64,000 nucleotides of DNA, from NCBI GenBank assembly GCA_965153355.1, contig OZ231127.1, positions 78,492,001 through 78,556,000 of the forward strand. The letters are read 5' to 3'. How positions within the stretch are numbered: position 1 is the first letter of the stretch; the number at the start of each line of letters is the position of its first letter. This DNA comes from Flaccisagitta enflata (taxonomy: Eukaryota > Chaetognatha > Sagittoidea > Aphragmophora). The notes beneath the pieces are model-generated. The model made no database searches. It was not told the origin of the DNA and worked only from the letters and a program-made list of their open reading frames with translations. Positions 1 to 10,877 of this stretch are shown here, one piece after another. The translations under genes were made by a program, and so were the position numbers.

Positions 1-70
1 AACCATGCATGGCCACGACTGCAAATATATGGTACAAATTTAATTTGTCTGCAGTTTGTTGCTTATATTA

Positions 71-111
71 GCGCTCTCTCTCTCTCTTTCTCTTTCTCTT
101 TCTCTTTCTCT

Positions 112-168
<57 letters not shown>
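71..168 (+). repeat. (CT)n with CTTTCT interruptions
   Basis: Pure CT at 119-168; CTCTTT-interrupted upstream. Confidence 0.95.
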
Positions 169-169
<1 letters not shown>

Positions 170-480
170 ATCGACTTAACAACGTGACCTCTAATGACGT
201 CTGTAAATGAGCATGCACATGAGCATGCATAGAGCGTAAATTCGTCAGTACGTCTCATAGGGCGTGAACGCAGGTTGGGCATCGTTTTGCTCCCTGTTCG
301 ATCATACCTCTCTTGTGACTCTTTAACAGGATATCAAGCAAGTCAGGGCCAGATACGGATTGCGGGCGAGAGAGAAGATTGCTAAGAACGGGAGTGACTT
401 GATAATTACTGCACTGAATCCAAGTTAATTTTTGTCTTCTGATTCTGCACCAATACGACGCAATCAAATCCTTTTCAGTC

Positions 481-583
<103 letters not shown>

Positions 584-892
584 TCGCAACATCGCAACGG
601 TTCCGGCGGCGAAGATTTTAATTTTTACTATGTGGACTGATGCGCTCACAGCGGCAGAATTTCGACGCCGGCGCTAATGATAGCGGGAGTTCGATGCGGG
701 CGCTGCTGCTGGCGGAATTTTGACGCCTGCGCTTATGTTGACGGATTTGTGGCAAGGCGATCTTCAAATTCAGAAATTCATTATGAAAAGACCCAACGGA
801 GCCAACAGAAGACGACTAGGTGAAAACAAAAAGGTCAAATGGGCAAATAAGAGTGAAATGTGAATCATCAAATGTTTTCTTCTTTTTGCTTT

Positions 893-1061
893 TCTTATCC
901 TTGTTCTTCTTCTCCTCCTTCTCCTTCTTCTTTTTCTTCTCCTTCTCTTTCTTCTTCATCATCTTCTTCTTCTTCATCATCTTCTTCTTCTTCTTCATCA
1001 TCATCTTCTTCTTCTTCATCATCTTCTTCTTCTTCTTCTTCATCTTCTTCTTCTTCTTCTT

Positions 1062-1089
<28 letters not shown>
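893..1089 (+). repeat. (TTC)n with TCA interruptions
   Basis: Nearly continuous TTC/TCA array; the last 60 bp are pure TTC. Confidence 0.95.
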
Positions 1090-1092
<3 letters not shown>

Positions 1093-1110
1093 TTTTTCTT
1101 ATTCTTTTCC

Positions 1111-1275
1111 TTTTTAGTCGCGTGCACGCGACTCAACAACCCGCTCTGTCCGTCGGTCCGTCAGTCCGTCTGTCCGTCACGCTTAGTTTTTTTTTTTTGC
1201 GTTTATGGGGTCACTGCCTGGTTGGTCAATTTTATCACTACCCCTGCCCACCCGCACGCGACTTGGGTAGCGTTG
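1111..1275 (+). mobile_element. X-type hairpin element, 3'-truncated
   Basis: TTTTTAGTCGCGTGCACGCG head hairpin, then a GTCC/GTCG array, then the tail CCGCACGCGACTTGGGTAGCG. It breaks off before the usual GTATCCGGCC terminus at a TTC array. Confidence 0.8.
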
Positions 1276-1880
1276 TTCTTCTTCTTCTCCTCGTTTTTCA
1301 TCTACTTCTTCTTCATTGTCCTTTTCTTCTTCTTCTGCTTCTTCTTCTTCTTTGTTTTCATTTTTTTGTTTTTCTCACATAAGGCCGAATTGAAAGATAT
1401 CAGCAATTCACATGATGTGGCGTCGGCCACTAGATATGTAAAACACTGACTCAATAATGATGCAGTTATCCATGTTTCCTTGTTCTTAAACATCTCCCAG
1501 CGGAAATTGTCCCGTTTGAATCGGCAGCCAAAAACGCAAGGAAACAGAAGAGTAAACCGACACCGAGTCTGACCGCGATTTTCCCTTCGACGACAATTCA
1601 ACCGAAGATAATGCATTGGGTGCTTCACATAGCAAAAGTTGAAATTTTTTTTTTACTATATTTTTTCATTAATTTAAGCTACTATTATGTTTTAATGGCG
1701 TTCTTCATTACTTTACATCTTGCTTTATCTGTTAATCCATCCATTGGTCAGTCCGTTGATGTCATTTCACTTCCTTTTCCTATTTTTTATTCCATGACCT
1801 CACGGCACTTGCTATATAGATATAGCTCTATAAAAAAAAAAAGAAGTAAAGAAAAGATAATCTTTTTTACAATTTTTTAT

Positions 1881-2080
1881 TTTTTAGTCGCTTGCACGCG
1901 ACTCTACACGCCGCTTTGTCCATCCATCTATCTGTCGGTTTGTTGGTCGGTCCATCACACTTTAACTTTTTTTATCAATTTTATTTCTTTAAGTCATTTA
2001 AAGTCAATTAAGAGTATACTGAGTCATTCTAAGTCAATCTGTAATTCTTGCATGCAACTTATAGGTGTTGGCCTTGTTCA
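1881..2080 (+). mobile_element. X-type hairpin element, diverged
   Basis: Head AGTCGCTTGCACGCGACTC with a GTCC-rich array. Tail TTGCATGCAACTTATAGGTG then TTGGCCTTGTT, the same tail variant as 44965-45251. Confidence 0.65.
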
Positions 2081-2123
2081 TATCACAACAATGTGTTAGT
2101 GTCCCAACCAATCTAAATAGTGA

Positions 2124-2315
2124 TTTTTAGTCCCGTGCTATGCAACTGTACACCCCGCTTTGTCAGTCCATCCGTCTGTCGGTCCATCAAACTTTACTTT
2201 TTTTGGGTTTTTGCGATTTTTGGCCTCACTGCTCCTGCTCAAATGATCAAGTGACTTCATATGCAGCCCCTGCCCCCCCGCACGCGACTGGGGTAGCCGT
2301 GTATCCGGCCTTGTT
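2124..2315 (+). mobile_element. X-type hairpin element
   Basis: Head AGTCCCGTGCTATGCAACTG with a mutated stem. The tail CCGCACGCGACTGGGGTAGC then GTGTATCCGGCCTTGTT is intact. Confidence 0.8.
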
Positions 2316-2377
2316 TTGTCTTTATACATATAGACAATATTAAATCTTAGCGCATATATCAGTAAAAGAAAGCGTCC

Positions 2378-2624
<247 letters not shown>

Positions 2625-3059
2625 AGTATGTGTCCTATACGGCCTTGCTTGCTAATGTAAGTGAGGTAAAGAGATGATCTCAACTTTTGCTAAGTGAAGC
2701 ACCCAAATAACGCAACTTTTCAGAAATTGGACATAAACACAGCGCCCGCAAGGCTAGGCTGCCCGTCATAGTCACCTGAGATCCGGGAAGCATACTGTAG
2801 AGAGCGTACCGGTTCAAAGATGACCACCTGATTATCATGTTGATTTTCTCTTATCAATAATGATCGCTGGGCTTTGTTAATGATGAAGAGAGTTTTGTGA
2901 TTGCCCTCAACTGTTACCATTCTTCCTCAGTATATACTGCTTCTATTCGCCTAAAAAACGTCTTCTTCTGTCATTTTGACATATTTGAGACTAAACAGTT
3001 ACAAAACTGAATTAAAGTCAAGTATGAGTCACATTAAATCGCATATGGGAAAATGTAAA

Positions 3060-3110
3060 CAAGGCCGGATACATGGCAGGACAGTCGTGAACGGTCGTGA
3101 ATGCGCGCAA
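3060..3110 (-). mobile_element. Solo X/Y terminus fragment (minus)
   Basis: AACAAGGCCGGATACATGGC followed by AGGACAGTCGTGAACGG. Only the conserved terminus is present before a GA/GT array starts. Confidence 0.55.
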
Positions 3111-3113
3111 GCG

Positions 3114-3149
3114 AGAGAGAGAGAGAGAGAGAGAGAGAGTGTGAGTGTG

Positions 3150-3199
<50 letters not shown>
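3114..3199 (+). repeat. Compound (GA)n(GTGTGA)n(GT)n
   Basis: GA units pass through GAGTGT units into pure GT, a transition series in a single array. Confidence 0.95.
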
Positions 3200-3271
3200 G
3201 GGGGGCCAAAGTGTGCACAAAAACAATATATAAACACATGTGAAAGGAAAAAGGGGTAACACCATATCATT

Positions 3272-3379
3272 TACAGTCGTGCCACACCCCTTATTTACAT
3301 TATGATAAATAGGGAGAAGGAAGAGGAAGAGGAAGCTACTATACTTTACTATGGGAAAGGTAGGGTTGGCACGACTGTA
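3272..3379. mobile_element. Short MITE, 108 bp, TA-type
   Basis: Ends TACAGTCGTGCCACACCCC and GGGTTGGCACGACTGTA form inverted repeats of about 18 bp. The interior is purine-rich. Likely a miniature Tc1/mariner- or pogo-type derivative. Confidence 0.75.
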
Positions 3380-3497
3380 AATGATAAAGTCTCAAGAACT
3401 TTTCCTTTTAGTTATTAGGTTGATTTGTGATTGCGCATGGTCTGTTGATATGTCCGATTGGCATTGCCAAAGTTGGTTGATACCGACCCCCCCATTG

Positions 3498-3665
<168 letters not shown>

Positions 3666-3763
3666 ACAAACGTAGCGAGCGACCCGAGTTCGTTCGAGTG
3701 GCCCGTTTACATTGTGATTGCTTAGTTAGAAATAGGCCCCTTTTGTCCTCGCATGTTTACAAC

Positions 3764-4933
3764 TACAGTACGAGTAAAAAATGCCAATTTTTCAACCAAA
3801 TCTTTTGGAAAAAAATAAGCAAAAAATTTTCATAAAATGGTTTCCAAAAGGGGGTTCAACACAATTGGGAATTATCTAATTCACCCAGATTCACAACCTC
3901 GAGGATAACTTTTTTTTTCAAATTTTTGAAAAAATTTTCATTGTAATTTTTGTTTGAAAATTGGCGTTTTTTAAAACTTTGGACCATCATATCCCTAAAA
4001 CGGCTTGGCTGACAAGTGTGAAATTTTGGAATATGAATATATGCTTAAACCTGAGTAACTTCAGCCAAAATGGAGGTCTCTGGAAGAAAAAATGAAATTT
4101 TATGCAAGCTCAAAAATGGCCAAAATGCCAATTTTGCTGATTTTGCTCTGACAAAGTAACTTTGAACGTCAATATCTCCGCAACCGTTTGGCGCAGTGAG
4201 CTCAAATTTTAGGTGAAGTTAGGATAAATAATAGGAAACAACTCCACCAAAAATGAAGATGATCGAATGACAGGAACAGTTTTTATTCAACTTTGAAAAA
4301 TGGGTCATTTTCACAATTTTTGAGAAAAAAATTTTTTTTCTTAGAGGGCTAGTTAAAATTTTTTTTCAGAAACTCTTTTTTTATAATTAACTTTGTCAAA
4401 AAATAACAATTGGCAAAATTTTTTATTTCAAAAAAAAATTTTGGAGGGTAAAACCTCTTACATTGCATTTTGTGAATATTTCAAAATTTCATAACTCAAA
4501 ATTTTTTTTGAAGAACTGAAATTTTGCACACTTATTAGTGAGTCCAAAAACAACTACCACACCAAAAATCAAGAGATTTTATTGAAAACCTGAGGAGATA
4601 TTCTACTTTTTGTGTTTTTTGGGTTTTGGGTGCCGTAGCCTCAAAAATAGGCAGAAAATCTCCAACAAAAAATGAATTTTATGTAAATGTGTCTTACTAA
4701 TATACATATGAAAGATTTTTTTGTGTGTGTAATTTTTGTGGTTGAAATCAGCAAAAAACTGAAAAAAAAAATTTTGTAAAAAAAAAATGAGATTCTCGGA
4801 TTCGCCCCTAAACCTTATGCAATATAGAAGACTTATAGGTGCATAATGGGGTAAAAAATTTTAGCTTGATTCCTAGCGGTTTGGCAGATATTGCTTCCCT
4901 GGAGTTAGTCAATTCTTCGATTCTCGTACTGTA
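3764..4933. mobile_element. AT-rich non-autonomous element, about 1.17 kb, TA-type
   Basis: Short TIRs TACAGTACGAG at 3764 and CTCGTACTGTA ending at 4933. The interior is AT-rich with many short A/T homopolymers and no long open frame. Assignment to the pogo or Tc1/mariner superfamily rests only on CAGT-type ends next to TA. Confidence 0.55.
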
Positions 4934-5467
4934 TACATCACAGATTTATTGGGTCGGAAATTTCAAAAATCTTTTTTTCATTTTATGTTGAATGGAAAAG
5001 TATGCTGAACATAATCAATGCTACTAAATTTTTTTTAGGTTACTAAATCAAAAGGCAGCGATGAAAATCAGTTTAACGCCCGATAAGACATTGTTACTAC
5101 AACTTTTCCCAGCTATCTTAGTTCGTATGATCATGGGCCATTATATCTAGCAAGTTGACCATGATTGTAGGGGAATTGATTCCATGAGCGCAAATTGTTG
5201 AAAAAATCGCTTCAGTCAAAGTCACTCTTTACCCCTCGGAGTTCACGGGAAAGATACCTTGGCAAAATCCATAACAACATTGTAGTTATTTCCTTGATAT
5301 GTTGCCGCAAAATTGAAGCCAGACGAATTTGCTTTTTGCTAGTTCCTTTTATATCTTTTTGGAACAAAGATAAATTCCTGGGCATTTCGCAACTGATTTT
5401 GGTTTCACTGTATGCTACTTCAGAAACAGACTCTTGTATGAGATATGAACTAGCATAAGAGATCATG

Positions 5468-6036
5468 TACAATAGATCTCGTCTAGACTTGAGAGAATGG
5501 GGGCAAGCATTGTGGAAAGACAAATGAAGGCAAGGGAGCAATATTTGGATCATAGACTAATCAAAGGATGCTTAATTCCCCATGATAGCTGGTTGCCATG
5601 GAAACACATTTCCATGTATTCTCGCTAAAATATAAATATTTTGAGAGATTCTTTTAGGGAACATTGCTTAAAATCAAATTTGCTACAACTTTCCCACAGT
5701 ATGTTCTGTAAGAATATCGCTCCTTTGGCCGTTGCTAGGGAGCGTATCCATGTGTGACAACCCCTAGCAACCGCTAAACGAGCGACATTCTTACTGAACA
5801 TACTGTGGGAAAGTTGTAGCAAATTTAACTCTAAAAAATGTTCCCTAAGAAAAAATTTCTCAAAATATTGATATTTTAGCAAAAATACATAGAAATGCGT
5901 TTCCATGGCAACCAGCTATCATGGGCAATAAACCATCTCTATATTACTTTATATTTCAAATATCACTCCCCTGGCTTCATTTATTTTTCCACAATGCTTG
6001 CCCCCGTTATCTCAAGTGAAGACGAGATCTACTGTA
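5468..6036. mobile_element. Palindromic MITE, 569 bp, pogo/Tc1-like ends
   Basis: Ends TACAATAGATCTCGTCTAGA and ...CGAGATCTACTGTA next to TA. The whole element folds back: GTTGCCATGGAAACACATTTC near 5593 pairs with sequence near 5900, and TTTGCTACAACTTTCCCACA near 5681 pairs with sequence near 5810. The centre holds GTTGCTAGGGAGCG. Related copies lie at 10356-10866 and 49822-50336. Confidence 0.85.
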
Positions 6037-6060
6037 TGTCAGTTAGACTGTCAGTTGGAG

Positions 6061-6266
6061 AATGTTTCTAATCAAAGACAATCGCGTTTTAAACGGGCCA
6101 CTTGGTCGCTCGCTGCATTTGTTTGCTCGCCACGTTTGTTTGCTTGTGCCGCTCACTCCGCTCACTCGCTCCATGGGACAGCTGAAATTTCTGGAGTATG
6201 TATTCACACTGTAAATGCGTTAAACGGGAACAAACGCGTTTTAGGTGCCAGTAGAAACACGCCCTA
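6061..6266. mobile_element. Family W element 1
   Basis: TTTCTAATCAAAGACAATCGCGTTTT at the left and AGTAGAAACACGCCCT at the right form loose inverted repeats (GGGCGTGTTTCTAGT type). The interior is rich in CGCTCACT/TCGCTC motifs and shares GTTGAAATTT...TGTTCACACTGTAAA with other W copies. Confidence 0.65.
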
Positions 6267-6495
6267 AGGGCGCGTTTCCAGTCACAGACAATCGCGTTTT
6301 GTACGGGCTAATCAGGCGCTCACTATGTTTGTTCGCTTGCACTGCTCACTCCGCTGACTCGCTCCTCAGCACTCTGCTTTAATACGCTTGCTTTGCTTGT
6401 TAGCCCTGTTCATAGGCTCGCCCACTCCCTCGTGGAACAATTGAAATTCGTGAATTGAGTTAATGCTGTAAATACGTTTCACAGGGACAAACGCG
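6267..6495. mobile_element. Family W element 2 (right end interrupted)
   Basis: Abuts element 1 head to tail and begins AAGGGCGCGTTTCCAGTCAC. Its right end breaks off at ACAAACGCGTTTTT, where the X element at 6496 begins within the T-run. Confidence 0.65.
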
Positions 6496-6710
6496 TTTTT
6501 AGTCGCATGCACGCGACTCTACAACCTGCTCTGTCCGTTGGTTGGTTGGTCGGTCCGTTGTTCCATTGGACGGTCAGTAACACTTTGCTTTTTTGGCGTT
6601 TATGGGCGGTTTGGGGGTTACAGCTCCTGTCCAACTGCCTAGCTGGTCTATTTCATCACTGCCCCTGCCCACCCACACGCAACTTGGGTAACCGAGTATC
6701 CGGGCTTGTT
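6496..6710 (+). mobile_element. X-type hairpin element, abutting a Y element
   Basis: Head AGTCGCATGCACGCGACT, GTTG/GTCC array, tail ACACGCAACTTGGGTAACC then GTATCCGGGCTTGTT. The next base begins a Y head (AGTTGTGGACACGCAAC). Confidence 0.82.
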
Positions 6711-7160
6711 AGTTGTGGACACGCAACACTATAAGAGGCTTTATCTGTCGGCTTGTCCATTGGTCCGTTATGATGATCGAGTTGAAAATTACAAAAACGC
6801 GCAGTTTTGAGGTTCCCGTTGTGACTGTCTGTTCGTGAGTAAGGGGGCGTTTCTAGTCAAAGACGATCGCGTTTTGAGAGGGCCACTCTGTCGCTCGCTA
6901 CGTTTGCTTGCTCGCACCGCTCACTTGCCCCGCTCCGCTCCGCTTCGCTACGCTCGCTCCATTCATGGGCTCGCTCACTAACTTCGCTCACTCCCTCGTG
7001 GGACAGTTGAAATTTTTAAATATGTGTTCACACTGTTATCGCGTTTCACGGCAACAAACGCGTTTTTGGGGCTCACTAGAAACACGCCCTGAGTGTGGGG
7101 TGGGGAAGGGTGTTGATGGGATGCCGTCCAAAACGATATTGTGACCCCGTGTCACTCGTT
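6711..7160 (+). mobile_element. Y-prime hairpin element split by family W
   Basis: Head AGTTGTGGACACGCAACA at 6711, interrupted at 6842-7090 by W element 3. The tail ends GTGACCCCGTGTCACTCGTT, the second hairpin typical of Y-prime copies. Confidence 0.7.
6842..7090. mobile_element. Family W element 3, nested in a Y-type element
   Basis: AGGGGGCGTTTCTAGTCAAA to CACTAGAAACACGCCCT. It splits a Y-prime copy: the Y head is at 6711 and its tail (ATATTGTGACCCCGTGTCAC) resumes at 7092-7160. Short TGAGT repeats at both junctions may be a target duplication. Confidence 0.7.
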
Positions 7161-7440
7161 CATCTTCATAGGTCACTTCAACCATCGATCAGTTACATTC
7201 ATGTGAAAACTGCGTATACCATGAAATCTAAAACGGAATATATCAGTTTTATTTTTTGTTAACTTTATTGAACAAATTACGTTACAAAGATTGATGACCA
7301 TCAAACATGGTAACGCAGCACATCCACTATGGAATTGATTCAACCAATAAAATTGCTGTATCCGTGAGGAACGTCCGTTAAATTGGCGCTCCATATCTGT
7401 CAAAGTCAAACAAAGATGATTACAGAATAAGGGAAATTTG

Positions 7441-7652
7441 TTTTTAGTCGCGTGCTACGCGACTCTACACCCCGCTTTGTCGGTCCGTCCGTTGGTCCGT
7501 TGGTCCGTCGGTCCGTCCGTCCGTCACACTTTACTTTTTTTGGGTTTTTGGGATTTTTGGCTTCACTGCTCCTGCCCAAATGATCTGGTGACCTCAATTA
7601 CGGCCCCTGCCCACCCGCACGCGACTGGGGTAGCCGTGTATCCGGCCTTGTT
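7441..7652 (+). mobile_element. X-type hairpin element, best-preserved copy
   Basis: Head stem GTCGCGT 7447-7453, loop GCT, arm ACGCGAC 7457-7463. A (GTCCGTCGGTCC)-like array follows, then TTACTTTTTTTGGG, then the tail. GCACGCGACT at 7617-7626 is the exact complement of AGTCGCGTGC at 7446-7455. Ends GTGTATCCGGCCTTGTT. A Y head begins at the next base. Confidence 0.88.
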
Positions 7653-7820
7653 AGTTGCGAGCGCACAATTCTGTAAGTTGCTTGTCCGTCCGTCCGTTCA
7701 TCCATTGGTTTGTCAGTCCATATGCACAGCTGGAAATGTTGAAAACTAAGCGTTTCAGATGCTTTCTGTGTTTGGGGGGGGGGGGGTGTGGATGGGGATT
7801 GTATGCCCCTGCCCACCCAT
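7653..7820 (+). mobile_element. Y-prime-like hairpin element, diverged tail
   Basis: Head AGTTGCGAGCGCACAATT has a partly lost stem. GTCCGTCCGTCC array, then a G-run and GTGTGGATGGGG, then CCCCTGCCCACCC. It lacks the final hairpin. Confidence 0.6.
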
Positions 7821-7870
7821 TCTTTCATAATAATCAATTCAAAAAGTGTGAACGCGCACAATCAATTTCA

Positions 7871-8020
<150 letters not shown>

Positions 8021-8053
8021 GTGGGCTCAGTTTGTGCATTCAAATGTAACACA

Positions 8054-8320
8054 ATTTCCAAGCACTTTTCATGTTCTAGGTGAATAGTCATAGTCAAAGT
8101 CCAGTTTCATCAGAAAATCGATTTGTACTCGATCTAGGCATTCCGTAATCAACTCTCTATTTGTATAGAATATATAGTAGTAGTCTAAAGGGAAATTTCT
8201 TCCATAGACTTTCTGAACAACTAACGCATTGATTACGGAATGCCTAGATCAAGTCCAAATCGATTTTCCAATGAGATTTGGCCCTGATTATGCGAATGGA
8301 ACATGAAAATGCTTGGAAAT
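8054..8320. mobile_element. Palindromic MITE, 267 bp
   Basis: ATTTCCAAGCACTTTTCATG at the left is matched by the complement of CATGAAAATGCTTGGAAAT at the right. The inner segment ATCTAGGCATTCCGTAATCA near 8133 pairs with TGATTACGGAATGCCTAGAT near 8230. It is a foldback with a spacer of about 60 bp. Flanking target duplication unclear. Confidence 0.8.
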
Positions 8321-8593
8321 AATGTTTCTAGAGTGAGTGTGTGTGTGGGGAACAACAAAACTGCCTATTACCACAGAAGCGCGTGCCAACTGCTCCGTTT
8401 TCTTGAATTTTGTCATGACATTGCATGATGGGGATTGTCTCCAGTATTGGATGAAATATCTTTGTGTAATCTTCAAAACGAGTTTGGTCACAAAATGACA
8501 AAATGCGATAGATTCGAAAGCACCGCTGAGCTGCATCATGCATTGTATCTCTGTCGAAACTTGCCAACTGAGTCAGCAAGATTGTTAAGCTCA

Positions 8594-8695
<102 letters not shown>

Positions 8696-8699
8696 CGTC

Positions 8700-9165
8700 G
8701 CCGTCGTCGACACGTCTTCCCGTCATCGTCATCCACGTCTCCGTCACCTTCATGGTCGCCGTTCGTTTGCAAATCATGTCAACGCGATTTCAGACCAACT
8801 CATTCGTCGTTTGTCATTTCGTTCCCCGCTGCCGCTGAAGTTATTGTCTGCTGTATCTTCAATGTCTCCGGAATGACCGCATATTGTCATTCTCCAGATC
8901 GCCGTCAATGGCATCATCGGTGCATCAATCTTTGTCGATTTGTCTTTGTCTACTGCAACTGAGGTTCACGCGACAAAAATGTTAAAACTTCAAAATCATT
9001 TCCTGTTATCGAAACATGGTCGAAAGCGCTTCCTGGTGGTCACTCGGTCGCCTTGTCGACTCATCCGCTCCTCCACCAACGATGCCAACAATGCCGGCGC
9101 CGCCGCCTCTCTTCCAATTGCTACGCCGCTTTTCAACGTCAGTGCCCTCAGCCGTTGCCGCATCT
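8700..9165. other. GC-rich island between two TTG arrays
   Basis: About 465 bp of mixed composition with CGTCGTCG, GCCGCCGCC and CTCCGTCACC motifs, flanked by (TTG)n at 8595-8694 and 9171-9275. Short open frames exist on both strands: a minus frame of about 60 codons including TAIWRMTICGHSGDIEDTAD, and a plus frame running through the first array. There are no consistent splice sites and no recognised domain. Possibly an exon flanked by expanded repeats, not established. Confidence 0.3.
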
Positions 9166-9170
9166 TTATT

Positions 9171-9293
<123 letters not shown>

Positions 9294-9750
9294 TTATTTT
9301 GGGTGTTGTTTTTGTTGCTGCTGCTGTTGCTTTTTTCAAATTGTTGTTGTTGTTGTTTTGTTGGTTTCTGTCTTTATTCAGGCTGTCCAAGGGGCTCGGG
9401 ATGTAAATCAGGCGATGACGCTGATGTGTGTTAACTGTAGAAGCATTTGGAGGCTGACATAGTCTTGCTTCATCGAGCTAAAGACTTTTCTCCCGTGAGA
9501 TTTGTTTTCGAGTTTGAAGAAAATTTCGTGATTCCTACACTCAGGAATAACACGGATCTGAGATGATTCCTACAGGTCGGAATGTTCTACGGTCTAATTC
9601 TATTTCTACCATTTACAATAATCTTCGTCAATGAATCATGTCACACCACCGCAATATACACAAATATCGTTTTGTCCATAGACTGAATATGTGGTTAGTT
9701 ATACCTGTTGCCATGCTTTGCATGGTTGTGAATCGGAATGAGAGGAAGTA

Positions 9751-10130
9751 GGGCGGTCGCCTCAAAGGGGACAAAGTAATGTAGAACACAGAGCTCTGTC
9801 AGAGGGACTTTGGTTCGCACGTTCGTTCATCCGTCCGTCCCCCCAGGCCCTCTCAGGCCTGAAATCTACTCTCTCAGGCCTGAAATATGCCCTCCGAGAC
9901 CTTGAATCTAAGAGGGCAGATTTAAGGCCTGTGAAAGCAGATTTCAGGCCTGAGAGGGCAGATTCAAGCCCTGAGAGGGCAAATCTTAGGTCTGAGAGGG
10001 CAGATTTCAGGCCTGAGAGAGCAGATTTCAGGCCTGAGAGGGCTTTGAGGGGGGACAAACAAATAAACGAATGAATGAACAAAAGTCCCCCTGTGCTCTA
10101 GAGGATTTCGTCCCCTTTGGGCTGCCGCCC
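9751..10130. mobile_element. Family C element with 21-bp palindromic minisatellite, duplicon A
   Basis: Ends GGGCGGTCGCCTCAAAGGGG and the complement of TCCCCTTTGGGCTGCCGCCC. A further inner inverted match lies around GAGCTCTGTCAGAGGGACTT. The body is repeats of CAGGCCTGAGAGGGCAGATTT in both orientations. No target duplication is evident. Confidence 0.78.
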
Positions 10131-10355
10131 AAACAAAGCAAGTGGCATCTCGTTGGTCATGAAGAGCGGGAAATGACGTGTTAATTAGAACCAAGTGATC
10201 CGCAGTCAAGTTTATTCAATAGAAAACCGAGTCTTGGGGGGAGAAAACCAGAAACTGTGGATTTGAAAACCATTAAAATGCTCGATATTGATGGGATGGA
10301 ATGTATCAAATAATGCCATGGAAAAAAGTGTTGATCATTGAAACCCTGGGCTAAG

Positions 10356-10866
10356 TACAGTAGATCTCGTCTAGACTTGAGATATTGGGGGCAAGCATTG
10401 AAGAAAGACAATTGAAGCTAAGAGAGTGATACTTGGATCATAGATTAATCATTAGTAATCAAAGGATGCTTAATTCCCCATGATAGCCGGTTGCCATGAA
10501 ATACATTTTCATGTATTCTCGCTAAAGTATCAATATTATGAAAAACTTTGTGAGGGAACATCGCTCAAAATCAAATTTGCTACAACTTTTGAACCATATG
10601 TTCTGTAAGAATACTGCTCGTTTAGCGGTTTCTAGGGAGCATCACAGGGTTGTCGCACACAGATATGCTCCATACCAACGGCAAAACGAGAAATATTCTT
10701 ACAGAACATATTGTGGGAAAGTTGTAGCAAACCTGATTATAAGCAATGTTCCCTGAAAAATCTATTGAATTATTGATATTTTAGCGAGAATACAAAGGAA
10801 TGTGTTTCCATGACAATCAACCGTCATACCAAATATCAGTCCCCTAGCTTCATTTCTCTTCCCCCT
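10356..10866. mobile_element. Palindromic MITE, copy in duplicon A (right end lost)
   Basis: Starts TACAGTAGATCTCGTCTAGA and shares the GGGGGCAAGCATTG and TTTGCTACAACTTT segments with the 5468-6036 element. The right terminus is degenerate after CTTCATTTCTCTTCCCCC. Lies just left of the hAT-type insertion. Confidence 0.8.
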
Positions 10867-10877
10867 ATAGCTACTTG

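Noticed and set aside
5667-5840. Rho-independent-like stem loops in the palindromic MITE
   Set aside because: They are halves of a foldback transposon, not transcription terminators.
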